Assembly: GCF_963677305.1 (NCBI RefSeq)
Contig: NZ_OY781925.1
Span: 1,961,501 to 2,025,500 of the forward strand
DNA from: an uncultured Holophaga sp.
Lineage (GTDB): Bacteria > Acidobacteriota > Holophagae > Holophagales > Holophagaceae
DNA length: 64,000 nucleotides
Direction: 5' to 3'
Part shown: positions 1-8,637 of the stretch, piece after piece
Position numbering within the stretch: the stretch's first letter is position 1
How the letters are laid out: every line of letters begins with the position of its first letter
Translations under genes and position numbers: made by a program
Notes under the pieces: generated by a model
What the model was told of the DNA's origin: nothing
Databases searched by the model: none
What the model saw: the letters and a program-made list of their open reading frames with translations, nothing else

Positions 1-1539
1 AAGGGTGCCCGGGACCATGCGTACCCCATGGTGGGAGTAGGCATCCGCTGGAAGCAGGGCTATGGTGAGCAGCTCATCGAGCCCGGCAGCGGGAAGGTCT
101 TCGACGCCTACAAGAACGCCACTCATGACTTCCTTGAGGACACGGGAGTCACCGTCACGGTGCCCATCAAGGGGCGGGATGTCCTGGTCAAGGTCTGGCG
201 GGTGAAGAGCTTCGGCGTTGAGGACCTCTACCTCCTGGACACTGACTTCGAGGGCAACGACGGGGAGGCCCGCTGGATCACGGGCCAGCTCTACGGCTGG
301 TTCGGCGAGGAGCGGGTGGCCCAGGAGATGGTCCTGGGCATCGGCGGCGTCCGGGCCCTGCAGGCCCTGAAGATCAAGCCGCAGGTATACCACTTCAACG
401 AGGGCCACGCCCTCTTCGCCGGGTTCGAGCGCCTCCACCAGCGCATGGAGAAGGGGGCCTCCTTCGAGGACGCCTGGGCCCAGACCCGGGAGGAGGTGGT
501 CTTCACGACCCACACCCCCATCGTCCAGGGCAACGAATCCCATCCCATCGACCGACTTCTCTACATGGGGGCTAACGTCGGCCTGACCCGGGCCCAGCTG
601 AAACGCCTCGGGGGCAGCCCCTTCAACATGACGGTCGGGGCCCTGCGCCTTTCCCGCATCTCCAATGCCGTGGCGGAGCTCCACCGGGTGACCGCCAATG
701 CCATGTGGAAGGGGGTCCGGGGGCGGAGCGAGATCATCGGCATCACCAACGCCATCCATACGGGCACCTGGGTCGACCCGAAGATGCTGGAACTGGGGGC
801 TGCCTTCGACGGCTCCCCTAGGGCAGGGGAGGCCCTCTGGAAGCGGCACATGGAGAACAAGCGCAGGCTCATCGCCTTCGTGGAGGCCCGGACAGGCGTC
901 AAGCTCCAACCGGACGTGCTCCTGGTGGGATTCTCCCGCCGAGCCGCCCCCTACAAGCGCTCCAACTTCATCTTCACGGAGCGGAAGTTCATCGAGCCCC
1001 TGCTCAAGGGCGGGCGGCTCCAGATCGTCTTCTCCGGGAAGGCCCACCCCCTCGACGACAACGGCAAGGCCATCGTGGAGAACATCCTGGAAATGACCCG
1101 GAAGTACCCGGGCAACGTGGTCTTCCTGGAGAACTACGACATGGAGATCGGGGCCATGCTGACCCGTGGCTCCGATGTCTGGCTCAACAACCCGCGGCGG
1201 CCCAAGGAGGCCTCCGGGACCTCGGGCATGAAGGCCGCCATGAACGGTGTTCTGAATCTCTCCATCCTGGATGGCTGGTGGCCCGAGGCCTGCCAGCACG
1301 GCATCAACGGCTGGCAGTTCGGTGATGGCTTCGAGAGCGGTGACGAGGCCGTCCTGGATCGCCACGACTTCCGGGCCTTCAAGAAGGTGCTGGCCGAGGA
1401 GGTCCTGCCCGCCTACTACGACCGGCGCGGAGACTGGCTCGCCATGATGGCGGCCTCCATCCGGACCACCCGGGAGGCCTTTGCCATCAAGCGGATGCTC
1501 GACGAGTACTACTGCCGGATGTACCGGCGCACCCATTAG
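1..1539 (+). CDS. glgP: Alpha-glucan (glycogen/maltodextrin) phosphorylase, 5' end outside the window
   Basis: Cytoplasmic enzyme that releases glucose-1-phosphate from alpha-1,4-glucans with phosphate (glycosyltransferase family 35, PLP-dependent). The reading frame is open from base 1, so the true start lies upstream; about 512 residues of a usual 700-850 are present. The visible part starts in the conserved N-terminal half (VGVGIRWKQGY). The motif EASGTSGMKAAMNG contains the PLP-binding lysine, encoded at 1231-1233, and is followed by NLSILDGWWPE, typical of the shorter bacterial alpha-glucan phosphorylases. The gene ends 11 bases before a pullulanase start, so the two are probably one operon: debranching by the pullulanase feeds phosphorolysis. 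Confidence 0.93.
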   Translation, partial: KGARDHAYPMVGVGIRWKQGYGEQLIEPGSGKVFDAYKNATHDFLEDTGVTVTVPIKGRDVLVKVWRVKSFGVEDLYLLDTDFEGNDGEARWITGQLYGWFGEERVAQEMVLGIGGVRALQALKIKPQVYHFNEGHALFAGFERLHQRMEKGASFEDAWAQTREEVVFTTHTPIVQGNESHPIDRLLYMGANVGLTRAQLKRLGGSPFNMTVGALRLSRISNAVAELHRVTANAMWKGVRGRSEIIGITNAIHTGTWVDPKMLELGAAFDGSPRAGEALWKRHMENKRRLIAFVEARTGVKLQPDVLLVGFSRRAAPYKRSNFIFTERKFIEPLLKGGRLQIVFSGKAHPLDDNGKAIVENILEMTRKYPGNVVFLENYDMEIGAMLTRGSDVWLNNPRRPKEASGTSGMKAAMNGVLNLSILDGWWPEACQHGINGWQFGDGFESGDEAVLDRHDFRAFKKVLAEEVLPAYYDRRGDWLAMMAASIRTTREAFAIKRMLDEYYCRMYRRTH

Positions 1540-1550
1540 GGAGAGCTGTC

Positions 1551-3866
1551 ATGGCGACCTGTCTCCGGATTGTGCGCATCACCCCAAACGAGCAGCCTCC
1601 CGCTAGCGGACTCCACTGGCAGTCCCCGCTTCTCATCCTCGTCGTGATGCTTGTGGCCATCCTGCTGGTGGGTTGCGGCGGAGGGGGAGGCAGCAGCTCA
1701 ACCGCCGGCTACCAGAGCCTGGATGCCAGCACCTCCACCACGCCCTCGCCGGACGCCTCCTACTACAATGTTCCGAGCACGGAGCTGGGTCCCCTGGTCA
1801 GCGGGTCCACCGTCACCTTCACCTTTTGGGATCCGCAGGCGAGCAGCGTCAGCGTGCAGCTCTACAGCGCCTGGGATGACGCCCTCAGCTCCCCGGCGGC
1901 TACCCTGCCGATGACCAAGGGGGACTCGGGGGTTTGGAGCAGCGGTTCGGTCTCCCTCCCGACCCAGAACTACTATGTCTACAAGGTCGGCAGCGGCTAT
2001 GTCCTGGACCCTTACGCCCGGTCCATGGCCAAGTGGCGCCACACCTCAGCCGCTACCATCTCCGGGGACTCCACGGGCAAGGGCGCGATCCTGGATCCGG
2101 ACCTGACCCTGCCGGATGGTGGCTGGATGGCCTCGGACTACTTCGACGGAACGGCCATGAAGGGGACAGACGGCACCACGGCGGCCCCCTACGCCTACGT
2201 CTCCAACCGGGATGCCATCGTTTATGAGGCCGGAGTGCGGGACCTGACCGTCGACCCCTTCCTGACCGGCTTCGCCACCGGGCACACCTGGGGCACCTTC
2301 AAGGGTCTCATCGACATGCTGCCTCACATCCAGAAGCTCGGCGTCACCCACATCCAGCTCCTTTGCCCCCTGGAGAATTACACCTACGACCAGACCCTCA
2401 TCGGTACCCGGGAGACCAGTACCTCCTTGACCTCCGGAGCCAACTACAACTGGGGCTACGACCCCCAGAACTACTTCACCCCTACTGGAATGTACTCGGC
2501 CGACCCCGACACACCGGCCACCCGAGTCAACGAGATGAAAACCCTCATCAACGAGATCCACAGGCAGGGCCTGGGGGTGATCCTGGATGTGGTGTACAAC
2601 CACACCGCCAACAGCAGCGTCCTCTCCGAGGGCAGTCTGCTGGACTACTACTACCGGTCTACGAGCAACAATGGCGCCGGAAGCCGGGATGTGCGCAGCG
2701 ACGCCAAGATGACCCGGAAGCTCATCGTGGACTCCGTCGTCCAGTGGGTGCGGGACTACCATGTGGACGGCTTCCGCTTCGACCTCATGGGTGTCCTGGA
2801 CACCGGGACGGTCCAGGCGGCTTACGCCGCCGCCACCGCCTACAACCCGAAGGCCATCTTCCTGGGGGAGGGCTGGACAGGCTTCTACAGCGGGGGCAGT
2901 ACCGACTATAGCGGCACCTCCATCTACGCGGCGGACCAGACCCACGTCTCCGCCTTCTCCGGGATGAACGTGGCCATGTTCTCGGACAGCTACCGGCAGA
3001 TCTTCAAGAACGGCTACCCGAATGATGGTGCTGCGGCCTTCCTCACAGGCCAGGCCCAGACTGCCACTGCCCTCCAGTCCAATGTGGCGGGGACGCCCTC
3101 GAACAGCTTCGCCCCGCCCAGCCCGGACAACGTCATCAACTACCTGACCTGCCACGACAACCTCTGCCTCTACGATGTCCTGGCCTGCGCCACCAATGTG
3201 GCGAAGTCGGACACCACCGACGCGGTCATCCTGCAACGGGCCCGGATCGGGTACGCCATCCTGCTGACCTCCCAGGGGGTGGCCTTCATCCATGCAGGGG
3301 ACGAGATGTTCCGGACCAAGGAGACCACCGCCGCCTATGGCGCGGCCAACACCACCAGCAACAGTGGCCATACCCGGGTCTTCGTCTCCAACTCCTACAA
3401 TGCCTCGGACGCCCTCAACATGGTGGCCTGGAGCCGGGTCTACGCCGCGGATCCCATTGGAGGCGGCTTCACCAACTTCGCGGTGGCCCAGAACGGCTAC
3501 AAGCTCTACGCATACACCCAGGGGCTCATCGCCCTGAGGAAATCGACCAATGCCTTCCGGCTACCCGGCACCTACCGCACGACCAACCTGAGCGCCCTGG
3601 CCCTGTCCGGGGGGGCATCCACCGTCCTGGCCTTCGGCTACAAGGCCGTCTCCACAGACAGCACCGGGACCTACTACGTCTTCCACAACGCCGACACCTC
3701 CGCCCACAGCTTCACGGTGGACGTCAGCCTCAGCTCGGCCAATGTCCTGGCCGACGCCACCGCCGCCGGCACCTCGGCCATCGCCAGCCCCTCCGGGGTT
3801 GCCCTGAGCAATGGCGGACTCACCGTGACCGTGGATCCCCTCACGTCCATCATCATCCGGCTCTGA
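1551..3866 (+). CDS. pulA: Type I pullulanase-like GH13 glycosidase, predicted lipoprotein
   Basis: Hydrolyses alpha-1,6 branches in pullulan, starch or glycogen. The 771-residue protein has a long n-region, a hydrophobic stretch (about 26-41) and a lipobox LVGC with Cys42, followed by a Gly/Ser linker, so it is predicted to be anchored outside the cytoplasmic membrane. A CBM48-like beta domain follows (about 75-160). The YNWGYDP signature of type I pullulanases is at 299-305. GH13 regions are intact: DVVYNH, nucleophile Asp411 in GFRFDLMG, acid/base Glu440 in LGEGW, and His535-Asp536 in TCHDN. A GGGAGAG ribosome site precedes the ATG. The upstream partner phosphorylase is cytoplasmic, so the operon spans two compartments. 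Confidence 0.92.
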   Translation: MATCLRIVRITPNEQPPASGLHWQSPLLILVVMLVAILLVGCGGGGGSSSTAGYQSLDASTSTTPSPDASYYNVPSTELGPLVSGSTVTFTFWDPQASSVSVQLYSAWDDALSSPAATLPMTKGDSGVWSSGSVSLPTQNYYVYKVGSGYVLDPYARSMAKWRHTSAATISGDSTGKGAILDPDLTLPDGGWMASDYFDGTAMKGTDGTTAAPYAYVSNRDAIVYEAGVRDLTVDPFLTGFATGHTWGTFKGLIDMLPHIQKLGVTHIQLLCPLENYTYDQTLIGTRETSTSLTSGANYNWGYDPQNYFTPTGMYSADPDTPATRVNEMKTLINEIHRQGLGVILDVVYNHTANSSVLSEGSLLDYYYRSTSNNGAGSRDVRSDAKMTRKLIVDSVVQWVRDYHVDGFRFDLMGVLDTGTVQAAYAAATAYNPKAIFLGEGWTGFYSGGSTDYSGTSIYAADQTHVSAFSGMNVAMFSDSYRQIFKNGYPNDGAAAFLTGQAQTATALQSNVAGTPSNSFAPPSPDNVINYLTCHDNLCLYDVLACATNVAKSDTTDAVILQRARIGYAILLTSQGVAFIHAGDEMFRTKETTAAYGAANTTSNSGHTRVFVSNSYNASDALNMVAWSRVYAADPIGGGFTNFAVAQNGYKLYAYTQGLIALRKSTNAFRLPGTYRTTNLSALALSGGASTVLAFGYKAVSTDSTGTYYVFHNADTSAHSFTVDVSLSSANVLADATAAGTSAIASPSGVALSNGGLTVTVDPLTSIIIRL

Positions 3867-4088
3867 GACCCAGAAACCTGCCTTGATGACTCGTCACCGA
3901 ATCGCTGTGCCTTAGGGATTACCCTTAGAATATACCAGTCCTGCGAAAGCAGATCACTGCGGCCGCCACATGGGGGCAAGCCATATCACGGGCTGCGGTC
4001 CTTCTGGAATCCTTCAGCCTTCCCTGGGGAAACAGGGCACGTGCGAGGTGTCCGGAGCAACGGGAAACGCAGGGGACCACCATCAAGC
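3867..4088. other. Intergenic stretch with no supported gene
   Basis: About 220 bases between the pullulanase stop and the tRNA terminator. There is a repeated CCTTAG either side of GGATTAC near 3910-3927, but no convincing hairpin with a T-run and no ORF with a plausible ribosome site. Confidence 0.5.
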
Positions 4089-4120
4089 AAAAACCCCCGA
4101 AGTGTTGCCACTTCAGGGGT
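4089..4120 (-). terminator. Rho-independent terminator of the tRNA gene
   Basis: Read on the minus strand: an 11-bp stem (4109-4119 with 4094-4104, one G-T pair), a GCAA-type loop and five T residues (4093-4089). It begins four bases after the CCA end of the tRNA. Confidence 0.9.
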
Positions 4121-4123
4121 CTG

Positions 4124-4200
4124 TGGTGGCTGGAGACAGACTCGAACTGTCGACCTAGGGATTATGAGACCCTCGCTCTAACCACCTGAGCTACCCAGCC
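4124..4200 (-). tRNA. tRNA with CAU anticodon, probably elongator tRNA-Met
   Basis: A 77-nt tRNA with encoded CCA. The acceptor stem starts GGCTGGG and pairs with TCCAGCC (one G-U). The D arm is GCTC..GAGC, the anticodon loop CTCATAA carries CAU, and the T arm is GACAG-TTCGAGT-CTGTC. Position 31:39 is a U-U mismatch. CAU is shared by elongator Met, initiator Met and lysidine-modified Ile2. The fully paired first acceptor base pair argues against the initiator; Ile2 cannot be excluded by eye. Confidence 0.93.
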
Positions 4201-4209
4201 GGAAACTCT

Positions 4210-4238
4210 ATGCTATCGCGGGTGTGGGCCTGTGTCCA
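4210..4238 (-). promoter_or_regulatory. Sigma-70-type promoter of the tRNA gene
   Basis: On the minus strand, TGGACA (4238-4233), a 17-base spacer and TAGCAT (4215-4210), then ten bases to the first base of the tRNA. Each box matches consensus at four or five positions and the geometry is ideal. Confidence 0.6.
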
Positions 4239-4276
4239 GTGTTGTTTTCTGCGGGAGACTGGATATGGTGCGGGAC

Positions 4277-5428
4277 TCAGAGGCTTCGGACTTGGTTCCG
4301 GCCGGTTGCCTTGGCTTGGTAGAGGGCGGTGTCCGCCTGGATGATCAGGGTGGTGAGTTCGATACGGTCTGCTGGGGCGGCTACGGCCAGTCCCAGGCTG
4401 AGGGTCAGGTGACGTTCCTCTGTCGGGAGCCTCAGGGGGGTCTCTTCGATCCGTCGCCGGATGCGTTCTGCGACCTCCCGGGCCTGCTCGGACCGGATTC
4501 CCGGCAGCAGGGCGCAGAACTCCTCTCCGCCGTAGCGGGCCAGGAGGTCCGCCTGCCGGAGCTCGGAATCCAGGAGGGAGGCGCAATGCCGGAGGGCCTG
4601 GTCGCCGCTGGCGTGGCCCAGTTCGTCGTTCAGGCGCTTGAAGTGGTCGATGTCCATCATGATCAGGGCGCAGGGGACCTGCTGGCGCCTGCAGAGCTCG
4701 AGCAGGCGGGGGCCCTCCTCGTCCAGGGCCCGGCGGTTGAGGAGGTCGGTGAGGCCGTCCCTGCGGGCAGCCTTCTCAAGAGCCCCGAGAAGCCGGTGGC
4801 TGACCATCAGGACCATGCCAAGGACCTGGAGCGTCCCCATGGCGATGCCCTCGAGAAAGTGGAGGGGACTGAGTTGCTGGAAGGCTGTGTCCAGGGGCAA
4901 GGGCGCCAGGGCTCGGAAGAGCAGGGTGGTGAGGTTGTAGAGAGCGTCCGCCACAAGGCATCCGGCCAGGAGTCGGCTGCTTCTCGCGACTTCGGGCGGA
5001 CCGTGGCGGAGCAGGGTCCAGGCGCAGGCCAGGCTCCATGATGCGGCCATGACGAGGAAAAGGATGGAGCGCAGTCCGAAGGAGGGCCAGATGAACAGGA
5101 AGACGGCCTGGAAGGCGACGAAGAGCCCTGAAACGAGACTGGCCTGCCTGAGGGGCTGACCCCGGCCGCAGAAGGCCTGCATCCCTGTCCAGACCAAGCC
5201 CCCACTCAGGCAGACCAGCGCATTGCCGGATAGGACAACCAGAGCCTCTGGAGCATGCTCCCGCAGGGCGAAAACCATGCAGCCGAGTGCTGCCAGCCAG
5301 AGTCCCAGGGCCCATTGCCAGAGGCCCGGCTGCCTCTTCAGCATCCAGGCGAGGACGGTCATGGCCGCAGTCAGGGCGAGGGAGAGGGTGAAGGCGGCGA
5401 CAGCAAGGGAAGGGGAGTGCAGCGTCAT
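4277..5428 (-). CDS. Membrane-bound diguanylate cyclase (GGDEF domain)
   Basis: Makes the second messenger cyclic di-GMP from two GTP. The 383-residue protein has about six hydrophobic segments in residues 1-210, then a GGDEF domain (about 220-380). The active-site motif is GGEEF. An RxxD inhibitory site (RQAD) sits exactly five residues before it, so product inhibition is expected. MDIDHFKRLNDELGH carries the metal- and substrate-binding residues. No EAL domain. The gene starts 29 bases after bshA on the same strand and is probably cotranscribed; no functional link between the two is obvious. The N-terminal membrane sensor resembles no family I can name. Confidence 0.92.
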   Translation of the reverse strand: MTLHSPSLAVAAFTLSLALTAAMTVLAWMLKRQPGLWQWALGLWLAALGCMVFALREHAPEALVVLSGNALVCLSGGLVWTGMQAFCGRGQPLRQASLVSGLFVAFQAVFLFIWPSFGLRSILFLVMAASWSLACAWTLLRHGPPEVARSSRLLAGCLVADALYNLTTLLFRALAPLPLDTAFQQLSPLHFLEGIAMGTLQVLGMVLMVSHRLLGALEKAARRDGLTDLLNRRALDEEGPRLLELCRRQQVPCALIMMDIDHFKRLNDELGHASGDQALRHCASLLDSELRQADLLARYGGEEFCALLPGIRSEQAREVAERIRRRIEETPLRLPTEERHLTLSLGLAVAAPADRIELTTLIIQADTALYQAKATGRNQVRSL

Positions 5429-5457
5429 GGCGCTTTCGATGGAGGGCCTCTGTAGCC

Positions 5458-6603
5458 TCAGACCAGGTTCGCGCCCAGGTCCAGGGTGGTCTTTGGGGTT
5501 CGGAGGATACGCTCGTAGAGGGCTTCGTACTGGTCGATGACGGGGCCTTCGGCGAAGGTGTCAAGGGCTCGGTTGCGGGCAGAGGTGCCCATGCGCTTGC
5601 GGAGAGGTTCGTCGCGGAGCAGGGTGAGGACATCCCGGGCCATGGCGTCCACATCGCCCAGGGGCTCCAGGTAGCCGTCGACCCCGTGGCGGATGACTTC
5701 GGGCAAACCGCCGACCTGGGTGGCCACCACGGGGACGCCGTAGGACATGGCCTCCAGGGCTGCGAGGCCGAAGCTCTCGGTGCAGCTGGGGAGCATGAAG
5801 ACATCGGTGCAGGAGAGGACGCTGCCGATGTCGAGCTGCTTGCCGGTGAAGCGGACCTCGTCGGCGAATCCCTGCTGGCGGGCGTAGGCCTCGGCCTCGG
5901 AGCGGTCGGGGCCATCCCCCACCATGACCAGACGGCAGGGGTGCTGCAGGCGGACCCTCTCGAAGACTTTCACCACATCCATGACCCGCTTGACGGGGCG
6001 GAAGTTGGAGATGTGGGTGATGACATCGCTGCCGCAGGGGGCCAGCCAGGAGCGGCAGCCGGGGCGGGCCTCCTCCGGGGGGGTGATGAAGTTGGGTATG
6101 ACATCGATGGGACGGTCCACCTGGAAGGTGCGGTAGGTCTCGTCCTTCAGATAGTCGGAGACTGAGGTCACGGCGTCGCTGGCGCGGATGGCCAGGCGCA
6201 CCATGGGCAGGTAGCTGGGATCCGAGCCCACCACGGTGATGTCGGTGCCGTGGAGGGTGGTGACCACCTTGAGGCGGTCCCCCAGGGCCATGCGGGCCAG
6301 CAGGGCAGCGCTGGCGTGGGGGATGGCGTAGTGGGCGTGCATGATCTCAAGGCCATGGCGCTCGGCGACGTCGGCCATCTTGGAGGCCAGGGCGATGGAG
6401 AAGGGGGCGGACTCGAAGAGGGGGTAGGTGGCGGCGGTGACCTCGTGGAACCAGACGTGGTCCTCGAAGCCGTGGAGCCGGGGGGGCAGGGCAGTGCTGA
6501 GGAGATGGACTTCGTGGCCTCGGGCGGCCAGGGCCTTGCCCACCTCGGTGGCGACCACGCCAGAGCCTCCGAATGTGGCGTAGCAGGAGATGCCGATACG
6601 CAT
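5458..6603 (-). CDS. bshA: BshA-like glycosyltransferase, N-acetyl-alpha-D-glucosaminyl L-malate synthase
   Basis: GT4-family glycosyltransferase that joins N-acetylglucosamine from UDP-GlcNAc to L-malate, the first step of bacillithiol synthesis. The 381 residues match the family along their length: GGSGVVATEVGKALA at the start, HEVTAATYPLF, SKMADVAERHGLEIMHAHYAIPHA, TTLHGTDITVVGSDPS, and the C-terminal nucleotide-sugar part MLPSCTESFGLAALEAMSYGVPVVAT. A GAGGTTG ribosome site precedes the ATG. bshB and bshC are not in the window. A related GT4 enzyme with another acceptor is possible, but the malate-synthase signatures are strong. Confidence 0.85.
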   Translation of the reverse strand: MRIGISCYATFGGSGVVATEVGKALAARGHEVHLLSTALPPRLHGFEDHVWFHEVTAATYPLFESAPFSIALASKMADVAERHGLEIMHAHYAIPHASAALLARMALGDRLKVVTTLHGTDITVVGSDPSYLPMVRLAIRASDAVTSVSDYLKDETYRTFQVDRPIDVIPNFITPPEEARPGCRSWLAPCGSDVITHISNFRPVKRVMDVVKVFERVRLQHPCRLVMVGDGPDRSEAEAYARQQGFADEVRFTGKQLDIGSVLSCTDVFMLPSCTESFGLAALEAMSYGVPVVATQVGGLPEVIRHGVDGYLEPLGDVDAMARDVLTLLRDEPLRKRMGTSARNRALDTFAEGPVIDQYEALYERILRTPKTTLDLGANLV

Positions 6604-6652
6604 GGTTCAACCTCGCGTGGGATTATGATGGGAACTGACCAAGGAAGACTTC

Positions 6653-6910
6653 ATGCCATCCCTCATCCTCATTGTGCTCTATCTGATCAAGCTGCTGATC
6701 CTTCTGATCTTCATCTCCAGCATCCTGTCCTGGTTCCGCCCTGATCCGAGGAATCCAGTGGTCCGTCTGATCCGCTCCCTGGTCGATCCCCTGCTGCACC
6801 CCATCCAGCGCATCATCCCTCCTGTCGGTGGCATGGACTTCAGTCCGCTCATCGCCTTCCTCATCCTGATCTTCCTGCAGCGGGTCCTCCAGCGCGGCTT
6901 TCTCTACTAG
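6653..6910 (+). CDS. YggT-family membrane protein
   Basis: An 85-residue protein with two hydrophobic helices (about 4-25 and 60-82) and the family loop SWFRPDPRNPVVRLIRSLVDPLLHPIQRIIPP between them. YggT/YlmG proteins are linked to cell-envelope or division functions and osmotic stress, but the biochemical role is not settled. AAGGAAG lies at the right distance before the ATG. The divIVA gene starts nine bases downstream, the same neighbourhood seen in Gram-positive division clusters. Confidence 0.88.
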   Translation: MPSLILIVLYLIKLLILLIFISSILSWFRPDPRNPVVRLIRSLVDPLLHPIQRIIPPVGGMDFSPLIAFLILIFLQRVLQRGFLY

Positions 6911-6919
6911 AGGCAATTG

Positions 6920-7447
6920 ATGAAATACACCCCCCTCGACATCCAGCGTCGTGAGTTCGAGAAGGCCTTCCGAGGTGTGGACCGGGATGAGGTCCGCAGC
7001 TTCCTCCATGAACTCGCCGGCGAGTGGGAGGAGGTCCTCCAGGAGAACCAGCGGATGCGGGCGGAGATCCTGGATCTCCGGGAGCGCATACAGCAGTACC
7101 AGGAGCAGGACCGGATCTTCCGCGAGACCCTGCTCCAGGCCCAGAAGACCCGGGAGGAGCTTCTGGAGGGGGCCCATCGGGAGCGGACCCTGATCCTCAG
7201 GGAGGCGGAGTTCAAGGCGGAGGAGCTCGCCCGCGAGGCCCAGACGAAGGCGATGGCCTTTGAGGGGGACCTCAGGGCTCTGAAGCTGGAGCGGATCCGA
7301 GTGCTCCAGGACCTGGACGGGCTCCTGGGAAGGGCGCGGCGCTTTCTTCAGGAGGAGGCACCCGACATGTTCCCACCCGCCGAGGTGACCCGTCTGCTGG
7401 ATGATGTCTTCCCTGAGTCGGATGCCCCCGGAGGGGAATCCCGCTAG
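6920..7447 (+). CDS. DivIVA-domain coiled-coil protein
   Basis: 175 residues. The N-terminal DivIVA signature (TPLDIQRREFEKAFRGVDRDEVRSFL) is the part that binds curved membranes in this family. A long charged coiled coil (about 30-130) and an acidic tail follow. DivIVA proteins mark poles and septa and recruit partners; the partner here is unknown. The ATG at 6920 follows AGAGG closely; a TTG three bases upstream is an unlikely alternative. Translation is probably coupled to yggT. Confidence 0.87.
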   Translation: MKYTPLDIQRREFEKAFRGVDRDEVRSFLHELAGEWEEVLQENQRMRAEILDLRERIQQYQEQDRIFRETLLQAQKTREELLEGAHRERTLILREAEFKAEELAREAQTKAMAFEGDLRALKLERIRVLQDLDGLLGRARRFLQEEAPDMFPPAEVTRLLDDVFPESDAPGGESR

Positions 7448-7458
7448 CTGCAAGAAGA

Positions 7459-7490
7459 GCGACCGCCCGCAAGGGGCGGTCGCTTCAGGG
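7459..7490. terminator. Bidirectional hairpin terminator between divIVA and the secreted TPR gene
   Basis: A perfect 10-bp stem (7459-7468 with 7474-7483) with a five-base loop lies between two convergent genes. The minus-strand side is followed by TCTTCTT; the plus side has only TT, so it should work better for the minus-strand gene. Confidence 0.65.
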
Positions 7491-7501
7491 GGGCAGGGGG
7501 C

Positions 7502-8527
7502 TCAGCGGATGGACTTGAGGGAGGGGTCATCCAGCATGGCCCTGACCTCGCCAGCGTGCTTGCCGCTGGGGGCGTACTGCAGGTACTTCTGGAAGTTCTG
7601 CTTGGTGCTCCGCAGATTGTTCTCCGCATAGTCGCACATGGCCAGCAGATAGTAGGCATCAGCGAACTTCGGATCCACCTCCAGGGCCTTCTTGAAGAAG
7701 GTCTTGGCCTTGGCCATGTTCCCATTGTTGTAGGCCTCGACGCCCTGGTCGTAGGCCTTCTCTGGCCTGGGCCCCACCAGGGCATCCAGGGCGGCCTGGT
7801 ACCGGGCCGCTTCCGCCTCATCGCCCTTGGCCTTCAGGATGGTGGCCAGGGCATTCAGGGTCACCTGGTCCTTCCCGTCCCGGGCCAGGGCGGCCTTAAG
7901 GGGGGTCTCGGCGCGGCTCCAGAGTTCTGCCTGCCGGCTGGCGTCGGTCCGACCAGTCTCGAAGAGGACTACCCCGTAGACGCGCTCAGCCTGGGCGAAG
8001 CTCTGATCGGCCTGGGCACGCTTGTCCTCGGGCAGTTCCTCCCGGGCCTCCTTGAGGTTCTGGTAGGCAACCTCCATCTTGGGCAGGGCCTCGGCGTAGG
8101 CCTGACGCTGGATAGCCGCCACGGCGGCGTTGAATGCATCGGCGCCGATGGCCGCCTTGTTGGGCTTGGCCTCCTCAGAGACCTGTACGCCCGTTGCCCG
8201 GGCCTGGTCAGGTGTCAGCAAGACGAAGTTCTGGACCAGATTGTCCCCCAGGGGGATCTTGACCTGCACCTGCTGGGGGACGTAGCCCTCGGCACTCACG
8301 GCGACCTGGAAGACCTTGGGGTCGAGGCCGACCTGGATATAGCTGCCGTGCTGGTTGCTTTTGACGGACTTGGTCCAGGTGATGTCGGTGCGGGTGAGGG
8401 TGATGTCGGCGCCGGCGATGGGCTTTCCTGCTGCATCCCGGACTTGGCCGGAGATCCGGCCGGTGGTGTCGGCCTGGGCACTGATGCAGATGGTGGCGCC
8501 CACGAGGGCAAGGACGATGCGGTTCAT
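7502..8527 (-). CDS. Secreted carboxypeptidase-regulatory-like and TPR protein
   Basis: 341 residues with a signal peptide (about 1-19, ending ISAQA). A carboxypeptidase regulatory-like beta-sandwich follows (about 22-105; GRISGQVRDAAGKPIAGADITLTRTD). A helical region with TPR-like repeats fills the rest; the clearest pair is around 255-330 (AYNNGNMAKAKTFFKKALEVDPKFADAYYLLAMCDY). GGAGG precedes the ATG. Such proteins act as periplasmic or surface scaffolds; no enzymatic motif is seen. It diverges from the membrane TPR gene over a 110-bp shared upstream region. Confidence 0.8.
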   Translation of the reverse strand: MNRIVLALVGATICISAQADTTGRISGQVRDAAGKPIAGADITLTRTDITWTKSVKSNQHGSYIQVGLDPKVFQVAVSAEGYVPQQVQVKIPLGDNLVQNFVLLTPDQARATGVQVSEEAKPNKAAIGADAFNAAVAAIQRQAYAEALPKMEVAYQNLKEAREELPEDKRAQADQSFAQAERVYGVVLFETGRTDASRQAELWSRAETPLKAALARDGKDQVTLNALATILKAKGDEAEAARYQAALDALVGPRPEKAYDQGVEAYNNGNMAKAKTFFKKALEVDPKFADAYYLLAMCDYAENNLRSTKQNFQKYLQYAPSGKHAGEVRAMLDDPSLKSIR

Positions 8528-8637
8528 GGAAACCTCCCGGCATTCAAGCTTGCACGCTTCCCTGTCGAAGTTGTCATGAAGAAGTGCTGGCTCTTACTGT
8601 ACTTGTGGTAGGCTCCAGGTCAAGCTGCGGGGAACTC

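Noticed and set aside
3905..3930. Hairpin after the pullulanase gene
   Set aside because: The repeated CCTTAG is direct, not inverted, and there is no T-run.
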